A DNA stretch of 64,000 bases, from NCBI RefSeq assembly GCF_036417845.1, contig NC_089979.1, positions 121,739,415 to 121,803,414 of the forward strand, written 5' to 3'. The notes under the pieces are model-generated. The model searched no databases. It was not told where the DNA came from and worked only from the letters and a program-made list of their open reading frames with translations. This DNA is from Apteryx mantelli. Its lineage: Eukaryota; Chordata; Aves; Apterygiformes; Apterygidae. How positions within the stretch are numbered: position 1 is the stretch's first letter; every line of letters begins with the position of its first letter. Positions 1 through 14,600 of the stretch are shown piece after piece. Made by a program: the position numbers and the translations under genes.

Positions 1-1867
1 TATGCTGTGAAACAAGTTGCTGTCGGAAACCTTAGCTGAGGCAGGCACAGGATGTTGCCTTGTCAGGATGTCTGCTACAGGACAAATGCACCACACATCT
101 GCAGTGCCAGCTGCCACTACATGGCCCAAGTATGGCAGAAGATGGAAGTGACAACAGGTCCACAGTGGTGTAAAGGTTACATGGCTTGATGAAGGATTGC
201 CATCATTCTTTAAACAGGCAGGAAGAACACCCCATTAGCTTTTAACAGATTTCAGTTATGTTACAGCAAAAGTGTCTTTATTCTCTACCACAGATGTTCA
301 ACAATTAAACTGTAACAGATTATTTTAATCAGTGGTTGAAGTAGTTTAGTTTGAATTGGTTCAAGGCTAAAATGCCAAAAATTTCAGGAATGCTGCATAT
401 ATTACAGACAGCCAGGTCTCTCAACACTTAGAAATTCTTTTTCAAAACTACCTTAAAAAAAAAAAAAAAGAGTGAAGGTAATATTGAATAAGGAGCTGGC
501 AGTTAATAAGCAGATGTTCACCTAGTTAGATTTCAGCTCTTGGCAAGAATAAGATAATTTGTCTGATAAAACACTTAGAAGTAATGGGTTGGTTTGTATA
601 ATTTTAGTCAGCTTCTCAGTCAAAAATTTTATCAAATGAAAGTATGAGATAGCTTTTCAGGTTAGGAGAAATTCATTATAAACTTATGTTTTACAGGACA
701 ACTCACATTCCATTTTCTTTTTTACTGAGAAAAATTACTATATGCATATAAATGAAAGTCTAGTCTTCAGAAGATTTTTTTCTTCTGTTACATCTTTAAA
801 AAGTGGTCTGAGGTCACATTTTTTAAAGCCAATAGAGGTTACTGATAGAGAAATTAATATAGGATGCCTCTATTGCAAATATATGCTCTAGAGTAAAAAC
901 CCAATAACTTTGAAGTAACCTGAAATGTTGAAGTGAAAGTCTAAATCTGTATTCAAATATCTTCTTAAACATCCCCAACAATAAGGCTGCAGGATAAGGG
1001 GATGTGTGTAAAGCTGTACACATAGGTTGTGTAGCAATTACAAACTATTACAACAGCAGAGTTTAACAAGGCTATTCTGACCTGGTTCCTGGTTTCAGGG
1101 CAACACAAAGGCTCCCATCCACCCTTGGAAATAGATGGTAAATATTTTCAGCAACAGCATCATCTCTAGCCTAATTGACATTAAATAACAGATCACATAC
1201 TTGAGTCCATGCATCGCCCAGGGTTGGATATAGGTCCAGCTGAAATTGGCAGGAATGTGTATGGGAGGGAGGAACACCCACAGCTGTAGCATATGACGTG
1301 GGAGAGTATATTCTACCAGCCTGTCATAACAGGAGGGTTAAAAAGGCCTTGAGGTCCCCCTCTCCCTTCCAGTATATCCAGCATCAGCTGCATTCTGTGC
1401 CTTTGCAACAAGCCAAAAAGCACCAGAGGGGGATTTAATTTAAAAAGAGTTGAAACTTGTACTGTATACCTTCCTCTCTGCCATCTGGCTAGGAGGGACA
1501 TTCTGTTCAAATTCAGCATGCCAATTGCCTATTCAGAAGGAAAGTTTCTTTTTCAGTGGAAAAAAAAAATTAGGCAGTTTTCTTTTTAAGGGCCTCCAAC
1601 ATAATCCAGATCTATTGAGTTCTGAACATGAATCCCTATTTATAGGCTGGCAAAGATAGATCAGTGAAAAACTTATTTTCTATTTGAAATTTGGCTTAAA
1701 GTAAATTATAACCTTAAAGATTCTATATGCTGTTAGAAAACTGTCCAGAATCTGTTTATATCTAATCAGTAAAATGTAGGCTTGAAGTTTATTTCCAGGA
1801 CCAATATTGAGCATTTATGCAGTGCTAAGACCTCAAACTGCAGCTTATTTAATATGCTGAATTAAAC

Positions 1868-1918
1868 ATACATAAACATATATACATATATGTGTGTGTG
1901 TGCGCGTGTATATATATA

Positions 1919-1955
<37 letters not shown>

Positions 1956-1956
1956 C
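1868..1956. repeat. Compound (TA)n/(TG)n microsatellite
   Basis: Alternating purine-pyrimidine tracts of TA, TG and a short GCGCG run extend for almost 90 bases and end with an uninterrupted (TA)n block at 1929-1955. The minus-strand open frame over it (1862-2233) exists only because the repeat lacks stops. Confidence 0.95.
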
Positions 1957-3415
1957 TCAAGGTGTTAACCATGTCTGATTCATTACTCATTGACGTGTGA
2001 AAAATCATCCATTCAGGGGAAAAATAAAACTGTTGCTGGAAGCTCTTGACATTGTCAAAACAATGTGGATTAACTAGAAGTTCCCTATGTATGTATCCAG
2101 CAGGCACCAAAATCTTGATTTTGCTACTCTTGAAGTTACAAAACAGGAAATTTAAGGGATTTTCCAGTATGTATAGATTACAGTAATCCCAGAATATTTT
2201 AAGAATGTCTTCTATATCTTCCATAATTTTCACTCCCAGTTGTATGCAGATTTGGTGAATTGAGGTCTTCGGTTGTTCATAGCCTCACCTCGCCAATACA
2301 TGTATACAGTGCCTGATGCTGTTTTTTCACTTCCTGGAACAGATTACAAAGGATTTAAAATAAGCCAACTTTAGTGCTTCTGCTTTTCCCATTGATAAAG
2401 TCTGTTATATCCAAAGCCAGAGTCTCATTGCAGTATGTGAAGGGAGAGCTAGGTTTGAAGAAATTAAGCTTGGCAGAAATTAAGCTATTATATCCTACAG
2501 AATCTAATCAAGATGCTACCCCTAGCGTTGAAGCTGAATGCAGGAGAAAGAACCTGAAAGAAAATAACAGAAACTGAAAATCAGTGAGAAAATGTCCATT
2601 TTTAGAGTTGTCCAAACCTTTAAAATTATGTTTTCTTATGCAATAAACATGCTGTTTGTGACAAAAGGAAAAATCTATTTTTTTCAAAATCCTAGGTAAT
2701 TTAATTCAAGAAGGAAGTCCATTTTGAAGAAAGAAGTGAGTGACTTTATACATTTATATAGTCTTTCACATGATCCCAATTTGAACTTGAGAATATTATA
2801 CAGTTAATAATGAACTTCATGTTTACAGCAGGTATACAAGTTCCTCAAGTACCTATCTTTAAGCAGAGCTAATTTTTAAGTTTACCTGACTTTGACCCAG
2901 CGTGGTCATTTAGCCCAGTAATTTCATTCAGCCTTTTAAAATATCTGTGTCATTATGCCTTGTCCTTCCTTGTAAAATTAGCCCTGCTCAAACACCAGAC
3001 CTCAACAGTCTGTCCTTGGAACACTGTAATTGAAGGAGCAGCAACATGAAGTTTGTTCAGGTTTAAAATTTTCCAACAGCAATGACAGCAACCTCTCCAA
3101 GTTCCCATACACAGAACTGCTGTAACTACATTTTTGATGTTAGCCGTTACTGAAAATACCACCCATTACTAGGAAAGGCAATCACTATTATTAAGATTGG
3201 CCATGGCCAAATCCATGTTCCTCCTTTTGTTCTAAGGGAGGAGTTTAGCCTGTAGCCACCTGTACAGACTTCATATGGATACAAAGCAAAGAACATAAAG
3301 AAAAAGGAGATGCGGCGTTGCATGAATACCGAAGAAAAAGTACAACCAAGAGTCCCATTCCTATGATACTGCTGTATTAATAGCATTTCCAGTTCTTAGG
3401 ATTTGATTTCACATC

Positions 3416-3447
3416 CTTGTGACATTATGTGCTTGTGACATTATGTG
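3416..3447. repeat. Perfect 16-bp tandem duplication
   Basis: The unit cttgtgacattatgtg is present twice head to tail with no mismatch. Confidence 0.9.
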
Positions 3448-4092
3448 TTCCTGAAACTGTAATTATATCAAAGGTGTTTGCCTATGCTGAAAAAAAGTTT
3501 CTAATCCTTGTAGCTGCAGAGAAGTGCTTGAATGCATGAACCTTAAAACCTGAAAAATAAAAAGACCAAATAAATTTTCCTAAAAAATCATAATCTGAAA
3601 GGCTAAGTCATTTCTGAAATTGCTCATATTGACAGTGCTAGAATTTCTAGTATAACAAAAGTGTCTTCAATTAGGGTTTTTTTTTTTTTTTTAATGTCTA
3701 GAGCATTTTCTGCTCTCATTTGGTTTACAACATAGTAAAAATGAGGGCTGCTGTATTTCTATCTGAATTTCCTGGAGGAAATGTGACTGTGTTACCGGGT
3801 GCACACTGAGCCTAGTACATCTCAAGCATAGCACATGTTCAGTACATCTGACAGCGCTCAATAGGATAGACTGCACACATTTTATAATTTATCTGTGCAT
3901 GCAAATTGGACACTTCCAGAACTTTTCAAAATCTGAAAATCCAAGAGAAGAAAATGACTGGGAGATTAAGCATATGGTAAAGCTAGTTACAGGCCCTGAG
4001 ATGCAGCTGTCTTACTCTAAACTCTATGGTAACTCCTGTAAGGCAACAGTTTCTTGTTAAGGCTAGTTACAAGAAATATTGTACAATTGTAA

Positions 4093-4103
4093 GGGGGGGG
4101 GGG
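4093..4103. repeat. Homopolymer G tract (11)
   Basis: An uninterrupted run of about 11 G in AT-rich DNA. Length may be unreliable in assembly. Confidence 0.9.
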
Positions 4104-7100
4104 AATCATTATAAATTAGCTTGGTGGGGCAGAGCTGAAGAAATTCACTTAAGACTATAGAGATTATAAGCATTTGTTTTGTTTGACTATCTTCAAACTT
4201 TAAATGCTAGCAAAAGTTTGGTGTTTTTTTGTTAGCATTTCTGATGTCAAGTAAAACATCAAGGTCCCTGAAATTAAATCTACCCTATCTGTATTTGCTA
4301 GTCTTATTCTCAGTGTGAAAAGGGAGGGAGTCGCAGTGGGATGAGACAGAGGGATTTTTAATTAAAAAGCATGTTTCATTTGTACACAAGTAAAACAATG
4401 TAAGGTAATGGAACATTTCTCAACTTTGAAGTTGAATCTCTTGGCTTTAAATCCTTGTCATACATTTGTTTACATACACTACCATACCAGTCCTGCCAAT
4501 AATGCTGTGAAAGTCCAGCTTAGTTGCTCTTTGTCTTTAAGTTTGCCACTATTCAGAAATCTAGTAAAATTTTAACAAAAATGACAGCCAACTTGCTCCC
4601 TTTCCACCCAAAAAGTTAAGAGTTGTAGCAACAGTCGTTCAGTCATGATACTGATCTAAGTGAAGAATCTGATAGCTAATTGAGATGGCATCTATCAGCG
4701 TCAGTGAAAACTAACTGAAAAACAGTATTTCAGAAAATGTAATGCCATTCTATTTTAAACATCAATGATGAAAGAATTCTTCAGCAGACCATCTAGGATA
4801 ACTATGAATTGGAAAGTTAGAACATTCTCAAAACTCCAAAAATATCACTACCTACAAGCACTGACTATTTAGTCTAATACAGCATTTCCTCAGCTTCTTA
4901 AAATACGGATTTGAACAGCTTAAACCTTTAGACAAAAGTTGATGCAATCCATGAATGACTGGATAAATTGTTTGAGATGCCAAGGAACCACAGCTTCTGT
5001 TCGCTTTCCTCAAAAAGGCAGAGGCTCAGCATCTTAAGATTAGGATCCTTGTTTAGCTTAATACTTCAGGTAGCTTGTATTAACTGCTGTTTTCTTACAA
5101 CAATATTGAAAACTGTTTATTTTAAATATATATAGCATATTCTTGAAAAATCAACTCATCATGTGCCTGATATAGATAAAGCACTGGAGACACAGCCTAT
5201 ATATACATAAGATGGGAACTCAAAAACGCTTATCTGAAGGGGTAAAACATCCAAGCTTCAATACCAGTGAGCATAATTCAAGAAGAAAATCTCCTTGGAG
5301 GGGTGGGGTGCAGGGTGGGGGGGAAGCATCCGCACATTTCCATGGAAAACATCATACAATCCTGTTTGGAACAAGTCTAGCATACAGAAATCCACATTTG
5401 CTCTGGTTTGGATTCGATGTAGTCCCTCAAACATTCATCCAAATGATCTGGGAAGAAGCTAATGTGACTAAAAGGACACCTGAGCTACTCATCTCTATTA
5501 GGAGATACAGAGAGGTTTTCAAAGGAAATTCAGTGAGCTGCAAGGAAGTTAAGACACGAGAACCATTTTGACATGATGGTATTAAACATACAATTATGCA
5601 TTGAATGACACAATATCCATCAGCCCCAAAGAACCGCAAAGCATTTCAGATTTTAGACATACTACTCCAGGGAAATGCCTTTATGCTTCAGAAGAATGAT
5701 GAAAGGAAACTAGGGAAAGTTCTTCATTAGAGAAATGAGTCAATCCACCATTTAACTACAAATCGGAGCACCTTAGTCATGCAGGGCAAGCAGCACTTTT
5801 AACATGTCATCCAAAATTTAATGTATGCATAATTTTTACATACCAATAACTATACCACTATTATTTAACAAATTTAACTTGATGTTTCTAAAGCCATTAT
5901 AATGAGGTTTTCATTAATAGCTATATAGATTTCTTAGTTGTCCTTGTAAAGAAGTACTATGTCATTTGTAATAACTGCTTCTTTTGTAGAGTGCTTATAC
6001 TGGAAACATTAGAGGCAGCTGCACTAACTATATCTTTAATAGAGACAAATTCGACCCTGTTCTTGTACAGAAAAGAAACACACAGAAAGCCATTTTTTAC
6101 TAAAACCAATGATAGTACTTGGATTACCACAGTCAGTTGTAGTACGAGCATTATCACTGTTACAACACTGGCAATAATAGATCTCATTTCTCCTATATAC
6201 ATTAAAAGACACTGTAAGTAGAAGCGTTTGGATTTTCAGCCACATCATTTCCAGCTGGAGGCTAACTTGTGTGTGATGGAAGGTACTGTTAATCTCAGAG
6301 CAGAGATCAAATGATAGCTATTTCAGAACAACCTGCTATAAGAGCCTTACATGGGGTAATGTGTCTATTCAGACCCCTTAGCTGCATCATCACTGCCTCA
6401 TCTCCAGGCTGACTAGACATCTGAATTCTTTTCCACTTGGAAGGGCTGACTCTTGCAGAAGTCCTGAATTATCACTTAAGGACATGAGATCTAATCTTTA
6501 AAATGCCTGTAGCCTTGTAGTTTCAGTAGCTATGTGTCACATATGTTAGATTCAGTTACACATAGTAATGTTGCTTGGCATATAATTACTAAATTTATAG
6601 ACAACACAGAAATCAATATTCAAATTCACCACTGCCATTTTGATTAACTAACACAGGCTTTTAATTCCTTAAAGCTGTAAGGAATTTTCTGTTATCCAAG
6701 CTGATTCCCTGTGTAATAAAACTTCAGTCAACTGTACACAAAGACTATAACCTCTAATCTATATCTTCCTTTTAGAAGCACCTCTAACCAACATTTAAAA
6801 ATTTCAGGGTATGGAAAAAGTAATTCATCATGCCAACAGATAAGTTATTCCAAAGGTTAACTACTGCTGTTTGAAATGTGTACCTTATTCACCATTTGCA
6901 TTCATCCTACTCAGCTTCCACCCCAAGTGCAGTTTGCACGCCTGTTCCCGCTTGATTAATGACCCATCCTTTGTGAGCAATGTCTTCCTCAGTTACTGTG
7001 AGATAAGACTTTGCAACTGTTAAACTAAGAGTGGCCATTTTTGAGGAAAACAAAAGGTAAAGTGGGAGAACAATGCAGTACATTAGAAAATGTCCAATAA

Positions 7101-8603
7101 GCTCTGTTATGAGAGTGCTGCAAGAGGAACTGAGCTCTTTGCTCATACTCAGACTTTACAGTGACTTGCAAATCCTGCTTGGTCACAGTTAGGACACAGC
7201 AATTTGAAGGAAAGACAGACTGATGCATCTGATAAGATACCAACACCAACTGCAGCTTTTCCAGTGTATGAAGTATTCATGATGGTTCTCCCCTGCTTGA
7301 TCTCTTTGATGAAATGCTGTTATTAAAGGCAGGTTTAATAGGATGCCTTCCTTCTTACCAGTCTTTTACTTTCATGAAATGTGTAGGTACTTCACGTCTT
7401 CAAGACTCTTCTGTCAATGAGTTCCAGAGTTGCTGGCAGGGGGCGCGAAGCAGGACAGCTACAGCTCACTTTCTTCAGAAAGGAGGCTAAAAAGAGTTCT
7501 GCCAAAGCAGCTGATGTAGCTACTTGCTAAAAACATAACATACTCTCAGTGCCAAGCTCTTTTTCCTGGATTAGCACAATGTACAAATCATCCTATGCTG
7601 CCTCAATCCTGGACTGTCACAGAGCTCGTTCAATGCTTTCCCCGGAGGATCAAAACCCATCTGTTAATGCTCATGCATAGAAGCTCATTGGTAGTATCAA
7701 TTTTATACATGAACTAATATCTAAAAAAATTATTTTAGCATTCAAATTTGTGGCTGTTGTGTAGTTCAAAAATACTTCTAAAGAAATGATTGATTGGAGG
7801 GAGCTGTAACAAATGTCTATTTACTGCTAGTATTCAGAAGGCAAGCCAGTTGTTTCTCAACACAAAAGGTTTTTTCTTCCATTTTCTTTAATGTTAGTCA
7901 GATGTTCTTTGGAAGCTGATTTAAAGGGGGAAAAAAATTGTCCTCTAGTTTCTTTCGTGAAAAGTTTAATCTGGGTTCAACTGGCATTTCCAACAGGAAG
8001 TATAAATTTTACTGCCAGGTTTTGGAAAAAGGTGACCTTGGAATAATCTAGAAAAGTCATTTCCTCAAATGCTAATTCATGTGTAATCAAACTATCAAAG
8101 GCAAAATTTAGTTTTTCCTTGCCAAATGAATTGAACATTTCTATCTTCAAGGAAAAGACATAATCCTCTCAGCATATACAGCATTAAACAAGCCACATAC
8201 ATAATTTCTGTCGTATTTTATCTAAGCAGAGGGGTCTCAAACAAGACCTTGAAATAATAGGTCTTTTATGTTTGACATGAAAATAAATGACATGTTTATA
8301 GCTATACTACATCTTTATCAGCAGGAGCAAACAAAGTTTTCTGATTTATCTACTCAGAAATGAGGTTGACTGAAATTAGTCTGACATGCCATTAAAACCA
8401 CAAACCCATTGCATGGTTACGGAAGAAAAATCACTTGCAAGGCTTTTCAGCTGCTCTTTTGGGATTCCTTGCAGTCATTTCCAAGGCTAAAATTCATAGG
8501 GATTTTTTTCCCCTTGAGAGAAGCAGTAACCATATCAAAACAGTTTATATTTCAACTTCCTCTCTAGTATCTTCCTTTCTATATCTCGCAAGTTACTTGC
8601 TTG

Positions 8604-8630
8604 TTTTTTTATTTTATTTATTTATTTAAG
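8604..8630. repeat. T-rich (TTTA)n simple repeat
   Basis: A T7 run followed by ATTTT and several ATTT units. Confidence 0.85.
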
Positions 8631-11600
8631 TTATAAGAAACAATTTGTACTTCATCTGTCAATGCTAGTTTCACATGCAAGGACACAGTTTAGGATTACT
8701 TCATGCGTTTATTTCCTTACTAGAGCCAAATTAATATTAAACACCTCACACATTCTAAAGAACCTAATTATAATCATTTTTATGGAAGAATTCAGTGTGT
8801 AGAATTAGATAAGAATTGTTCTTTTAAGAAATAACCCAATGAGAAATAGCTATACCAAACTAGATAAAAACCTCATTTAACTAGAATTACCTTTGAAACT
8901 CAACCATGCTGTTAGAATGCCACTTATTCTCAAAAAAACTCTAGCATATAGCCATAAAACACATTTTCATGCAATTTCTATAAAGCTTGTCAAGAAGCTT
9001 TAATATTTTTATGCTTTACAACATTCAAGATTGAGTTAGAAGTAGAAGAGAAAAATGTTACTGACGATCATAAGTAAAATCCATTATTGGTTCATACCAA
9101 AACTCCATGAAGTCCATGCTCCTGTGCCTGATATGTTCAGTAATGAATGATTCAAGAAGGTGATCCAAGAAAGTAGACAATTACTTAATACACTGCCGAT
9201 ATGGAAATAGTCTCCCTAAACCATAGATTACTGTATACCCTGAAACAAACAAGTTTATCCTTATTAATATGTCTGGATGTTCTTCTGTATACACATGTCC
9301 TTCTTAAAATCTGTTTATCTCTTGGACTCCATAAGATTCTGTAGTAATAATTTCCACAATCTATCCTTTCCAAACAATACTTATTTCACAGCTCTATTTT
9401 TAACTGAAATATTTGGTGTTTAATGATTTTGCTTACGTACAATCCTTTTCCCTAAAGTTTCTAAGCAACCAGTATACCGGATTTTTAGTTCTGTCTAGTT
9501 TCCAGAGTGAAAAGCAACTCATTAAAATGAGCATGCAAAGCTAACCTCAGATAGAAACCACTACGCTTACTTTAATGTTATATTTCATTTCAAATGTTTG
9601 ATCAGTGGACAAGTCTCCTGGGATGCATATCTTTTCTTGAATATCAGACTGAACAGCAGTCATCCCCAAGCCTCATTACATTCAGTGCATAATATTGGAC
9701 AATATAAAAAGAACGAATAGTAGTAATACATTCAGTTCACTTTATCTTGGTAAAGCTTTGCTTAGGGACTAACATTCTAATAATCATGGAAATGCTTGTT
9801 TTGATTGAATGATTTCTTCCAGCAATTTAGAGTTGCAGTGCCAAAAGCATATTGCACTGAAGATGTTCACATCCTCACACAAATGGATTTATTAAATTTA
9901 GCAACAAGTTACAGGTTGCTCTCTGTATCACTCAACCCCACCAATGAACGTTCAAGTTATAATTGGTCTATACATCCTTCGAAGTTCAGCTGTCAGGACA
10001 AACCTTCGAACAACTCAAAGTTAATAGTCAACTAGTCCTGCACACATCCTCCAGTTGCACTGCTGCCTCCATGACTGTACAAGCAGCGCTATGAGCATCA
10101 GGCGAGAACTATCAGAACAGAACACAAAAATAGCACAGCCAGCATGAACCCATCTGCCCTCTTGAGCTTAGATTTAATACATATTGAGAAAACAACAACA
10201 AAGACCAAGGAAAAATCAGTCATCTGCTGATAATATTTATTAAAAGAAATTAAGCCAGTATTAAGCAAACAACTCCCAAGGACTTACCCTGCTAGATAAA
10301 AGAATAGGATCCTCAGAAATAAAAGCTTGTTCTGAACACAATGCCAAGCAACCTGCTGAGCTCAACTGCATTTCCCACCCCTGTGTTTGGAGAGTCAAAG
10401 CGGCAAATGTTATTATTTGGTGAATATCATCTTTGCCAACATGGGACAAACCCAGTGAGAAAACATACAATGTTTCCTTAGTATGCAATGTTTGAGCTGT
10501 TAGCAATTGTAAAAACATTAGGAATAAGAAAAAAAGTGTACATTACCAAAATAAAACAGATTTTTTTTCCGCTTTCTCCAGAGTTACAGTACTGGTACCT
10601 TTGTCCAAACTATATCATGTTAAAGGAACGTTCCTTTTTTGTCTGCTGACCTCTCATTTAGTCAAGTATGCTATTTAACACCATTTAGTACACAAAGAAG
10701 AAAAAAGTTTAACTGTTTCAAAGGAATGCAGAATTTCAGCTCTTGTTAGGGGCTTCTCATGGATGCTAATCACATAGCTTAATATTGAGCACGTATTGAA
10801 TGAAAAAAAGACTAAATCATCAGAGATGGCCCAGTTCCAGACTCGCCCCTTCTCTTCCCCTTGCTAAATAGCTTCCATTCCTTCCGGAAAAAGGAACAGC
10901 TTTGAATAACAACAATCCCATTCTCCTAAGGATATTCATATTGCATTTAAGTCAAGAAATCACAATCCACCAAAAGATTTAAGAAAATAAGTTAAGCCCT
11001 AGTGCCAAGAACACAACCTTTTAACAGCTCTAACAAAGGGCCCAAATGCTGACCAGTCCCTACACCTGATCTCAGGCTGGTCAGTAAGGATCTCATGGTG
11101 CTGGGAGAACAGCAGAGCATAATGTCAATGGCTAACAGAAAAGACAAAACAAGCTTCCCTTCTCTTATATACATATTTGAGAAAATCATTTCCTAAATAT
11201 ATCTCCTTTAGTGTAACAAGCAGGTTCAAGACTATCAGATGTAGAAGTAAATACAAGTTTCTTCAGCCAGCTAGGATGGAGAGAAGTGATTCAAAATGAA
11301 CTGAAATTACACTGAAAATGGTGCATGACAGCAGTGAAACACGGATTTTTTTCATGCTCACCAGACAGGTAATGACTGCTTAAAGTTTTATGGTCTCAGG
11401 CCCCAATTGCTATAAGTAGTTTCCTCAGAGTCACAAATTATTTGTTCTCAAGGCCAATTTTCTCAAAGTCACAGAGCTTAGATTTTTGTAAAAATAAATG
11501 CACACCATTATTTCAGGATACTGACATTTAGAAAACAGTGCAGCTAAAGTTCGGATCCTCTCCCTTTAAGATATAGGTAGGTTACCCAAGGTGTTACAAC

Positions 11601-14600
11601 TGAAGGGTTTTTTTTGTGGGTTTGGGTTTTTTGGGGGATTGGGGGGGAGGGTTACCTTTTCTTGAATCCTCTTGTCTTTCACTGTTGATACAAATTTCCA
11701 GATTACATGAAAAGGAAGCTTTATGAAATAGGAGATGAAAGATTTATGCAGCAGATTATCCATAATTTAAGCAATTCTTGTAGCTGAACAGTTAAAGAAG
11801 CTTCCATGGATGGAATTTGAGATCTGAACGCATGTGTTCTGCCTCTTCCCAAAGAACGGTAGTCCTTGGATGTTGCAAAATCCTTTTCTGCAGAGCAACT
11901 GGTGAAAACCAAAATATCAAATGCAGAGCCTACAACAAATGACCAGTGTTAAAATACCACAAGGACAGTGTGAGCCAGGAGGAATTGAGAGGCAGTTCCA
12001 CCAAATGCAAATCATTTCCCTGACGGTGTGCTCTAACAGTCCTACTTCTGGTAAGAATATCCTGCTCCAAAGTAGAATAATACTGACTAGGCCCTGCCTT
12101 TTTCTACCCCTCTCACCACAAAGGATAAATCCTAATGCCTCTTTAAGGTTGTTCAGCTGCAGTAAAAGGTTAGCAAACTGCTGTTTCTAGCATATTTTCT
12201 CCCTCCTCCTCAAGCGGTATTTTACCAACTGCACTCTCTGATTTCACTTTTGTTCCACATACAATCCTGTTACGTGGATTTCAGCCAGATTAATGCATTC
12301 GTTCATTCTCCACTTCCTAAACTGGAACTGCGAGGCACCAGTTACAGGGCATAACAATGTGAGCTTATATAAAGCTTAGCCTGCAACTGGAGCCCTTGTC
12401 TCAAGCCCTACCTGCAAGCTCATTTCCTTTTAGGTCTTTACATTTCTCTTTCTTTGAGCTCTTCTCCAATCTGCACGTCTGATTGGCAGACAAGTAGCAA
12501 GTGTTTGCCTGGCTTTTACAGCGAATATAAAAGCAGAGAAGCACCTTTCCATCAATTATCATCTTAAACTGTGTTCTTGTGTTTTAGAATTATGGAAGGG
12601 TTTGGTTGTTTGTTGTTGTTGCTGATCTTTTGCACAGGGGAGTCCCAGAGAGAGGAGCTGGGTTCTTACTATGGTTAGGCAACTCAGTCCTCACTACAAC
12701 TTCACAGCCATTGGATATTAACTGAGCAAAATCTCTCAGATCTTTACTAAGGTGTATTCCCATCTATAATAAATTATTTAGAGCTCATCTAATACTACAG
12801 ATTTTTTCCAAGAGCTATTAAATACAGCTGCCAAAGACTAAGCAGCTAGAGCTATGTTACAGGCCTTCCACACACTGAAGACTGCAGGAGGCAAAGGAAA
12901 CTATTTCCTTACCTTGTCAGCACAGTTCATGGAAAATCACCAGTGTGCTGGGGAAATAATACTGCTTTTCAGGCCTGTTCTGCTCTTCCCTTTAAGGTCT
13001 CACAGCTAAGAAAAAAAAAAAAAATCCCTGAATGGATCCAAGCAAGGATCCAAGAAGAATTTTAGCATTTGTTTTCAGCACTAGCTCATCCCACACTACT
13101 AGCACATATCCTTCCCTTTAGGTACGAGAGGTTGACACAGGCAACCGTTCTGACATTTCATGCTTGGAATCCTGCCCTCAGTGAATGCATTTTATGTTCC
13201 TAAATGACTGCTTGCCCATCTGTTTGGATGGCATCAGGCCTGCTTACAAGGTGATCTAGTTTCACTTACACAGAGATGCCAGCCAATTTGGGGCACTCTG
13301 CACAATACTTCTCCTGTCCTCACTTTGGTACAAAGCCCTGCTGAGTCAGAAATGCTGCTTCTGTGCTTTATCAAATTTGTTAGCTCTCGTGTGGCTCTGA
13401 CCACCTGAACAGCAAAGAGGAAGAAAACTGGAGTTGTCAGCATTGCAAGCTGCCAAGTACACTTGTTGCTGTGAAGCCAGGGGAGGTTTATGAAGAACAG
13501 TGGCACATCAGAGCATAAGAATTTTGATTGCAAGCACTCTGCAAAGTCAGGATCACCATCAGCAGAGCAAGGATGAAGGTAATAAAGCTGCAGGCACAAG
13601 CCACAAACATGGAGAAGTCGCACAGGTGAAAGCATACAGCTCTGCTTTGCTGTTATGGTTCCTTCAAGATGGACAAATACTAGGACATATTAATTCTTAA
13701 CTTTTATTTACAATTGCAGTGCTGTGTTTTATGCCAGTTCACCAAAAATCACTGAAAATCACTCTGAAGGTTTTTGCAAAGTTTTGAAATACATTATCAA
13801 GCTCTTCCAGAGTAACGGACTGCTTGTCAGCAAGCTCCTTTCAGACTATGCTAACATCAGGCTTTGGAAGCCACTTGTACACCCACCTCTTGTATACTCC
13901 ATTTGGGTATTTACTGAGCACAACAGAAGACATTTGCAGTAATCCAGATGGCTGGAGCTTCAAAAGTGTAGGAAGATGCATCATCTGGTTGCTATATAAC
14001 TTTGCCTTACCTGATATCAGAATTCTACATTTTCTTTAATAGCCCCTTAAAGTCTTTAGTGACACAAAGAGATGAAATAGTGAAGTATTATGCTAGCTTT
14101 CTTAACTAGAAAAACTTGCATGAACTGGAGTAGGCTAATGGTACATAACATTGATTTCTCCCCCCCGCCCTTTAACAAAAACAGTAACAAGCCAAGGAAA
14201 GCAGGGACAGGCTTTTAACATACAATATCAGCTTTCAGAATCCTTTAGTCTAAGAATCTCTGGTAGAAAACTCTCATTTCTTCTCCAGTTTAATATAATG
14301 TGACAAAAAAAACTCCAAATGAGGATTCTGACACCTGAAAAAACACTTTCTTGTTTCTATGCAATATATTTTATTAAAGAAAACTACTGGCTTCCTGGCC
14401 ATGATACATTTAAAAGGAAAAGAGAGAAACAAACACTTAAGCTTTACCTAGAAATGAACCCAATTTATACTGAAATAGTGATCCACTATGTGTTCAGAAA
14501 ACAGCAAACAATGGAGAATAAATCCCTCAGCTCTGGCATGGCAACTATCCAGGATCAACAAGAATAGCATTCGTCTATTTGTTCAATTAATGTGTATAGT

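Noticed and set aside
1862..2233. 123-codon minus-strand open frame
   Set aside because: Its C-terminal half is translated TA/TG microsatellite (Tyr-Ile repeats); there is no protein-like pattern.
5212..5571. 119-codon + strand open frame
   Set aside because: No recognisable domain, no codon bias, and no promoter or splice context. Consistent with chance.
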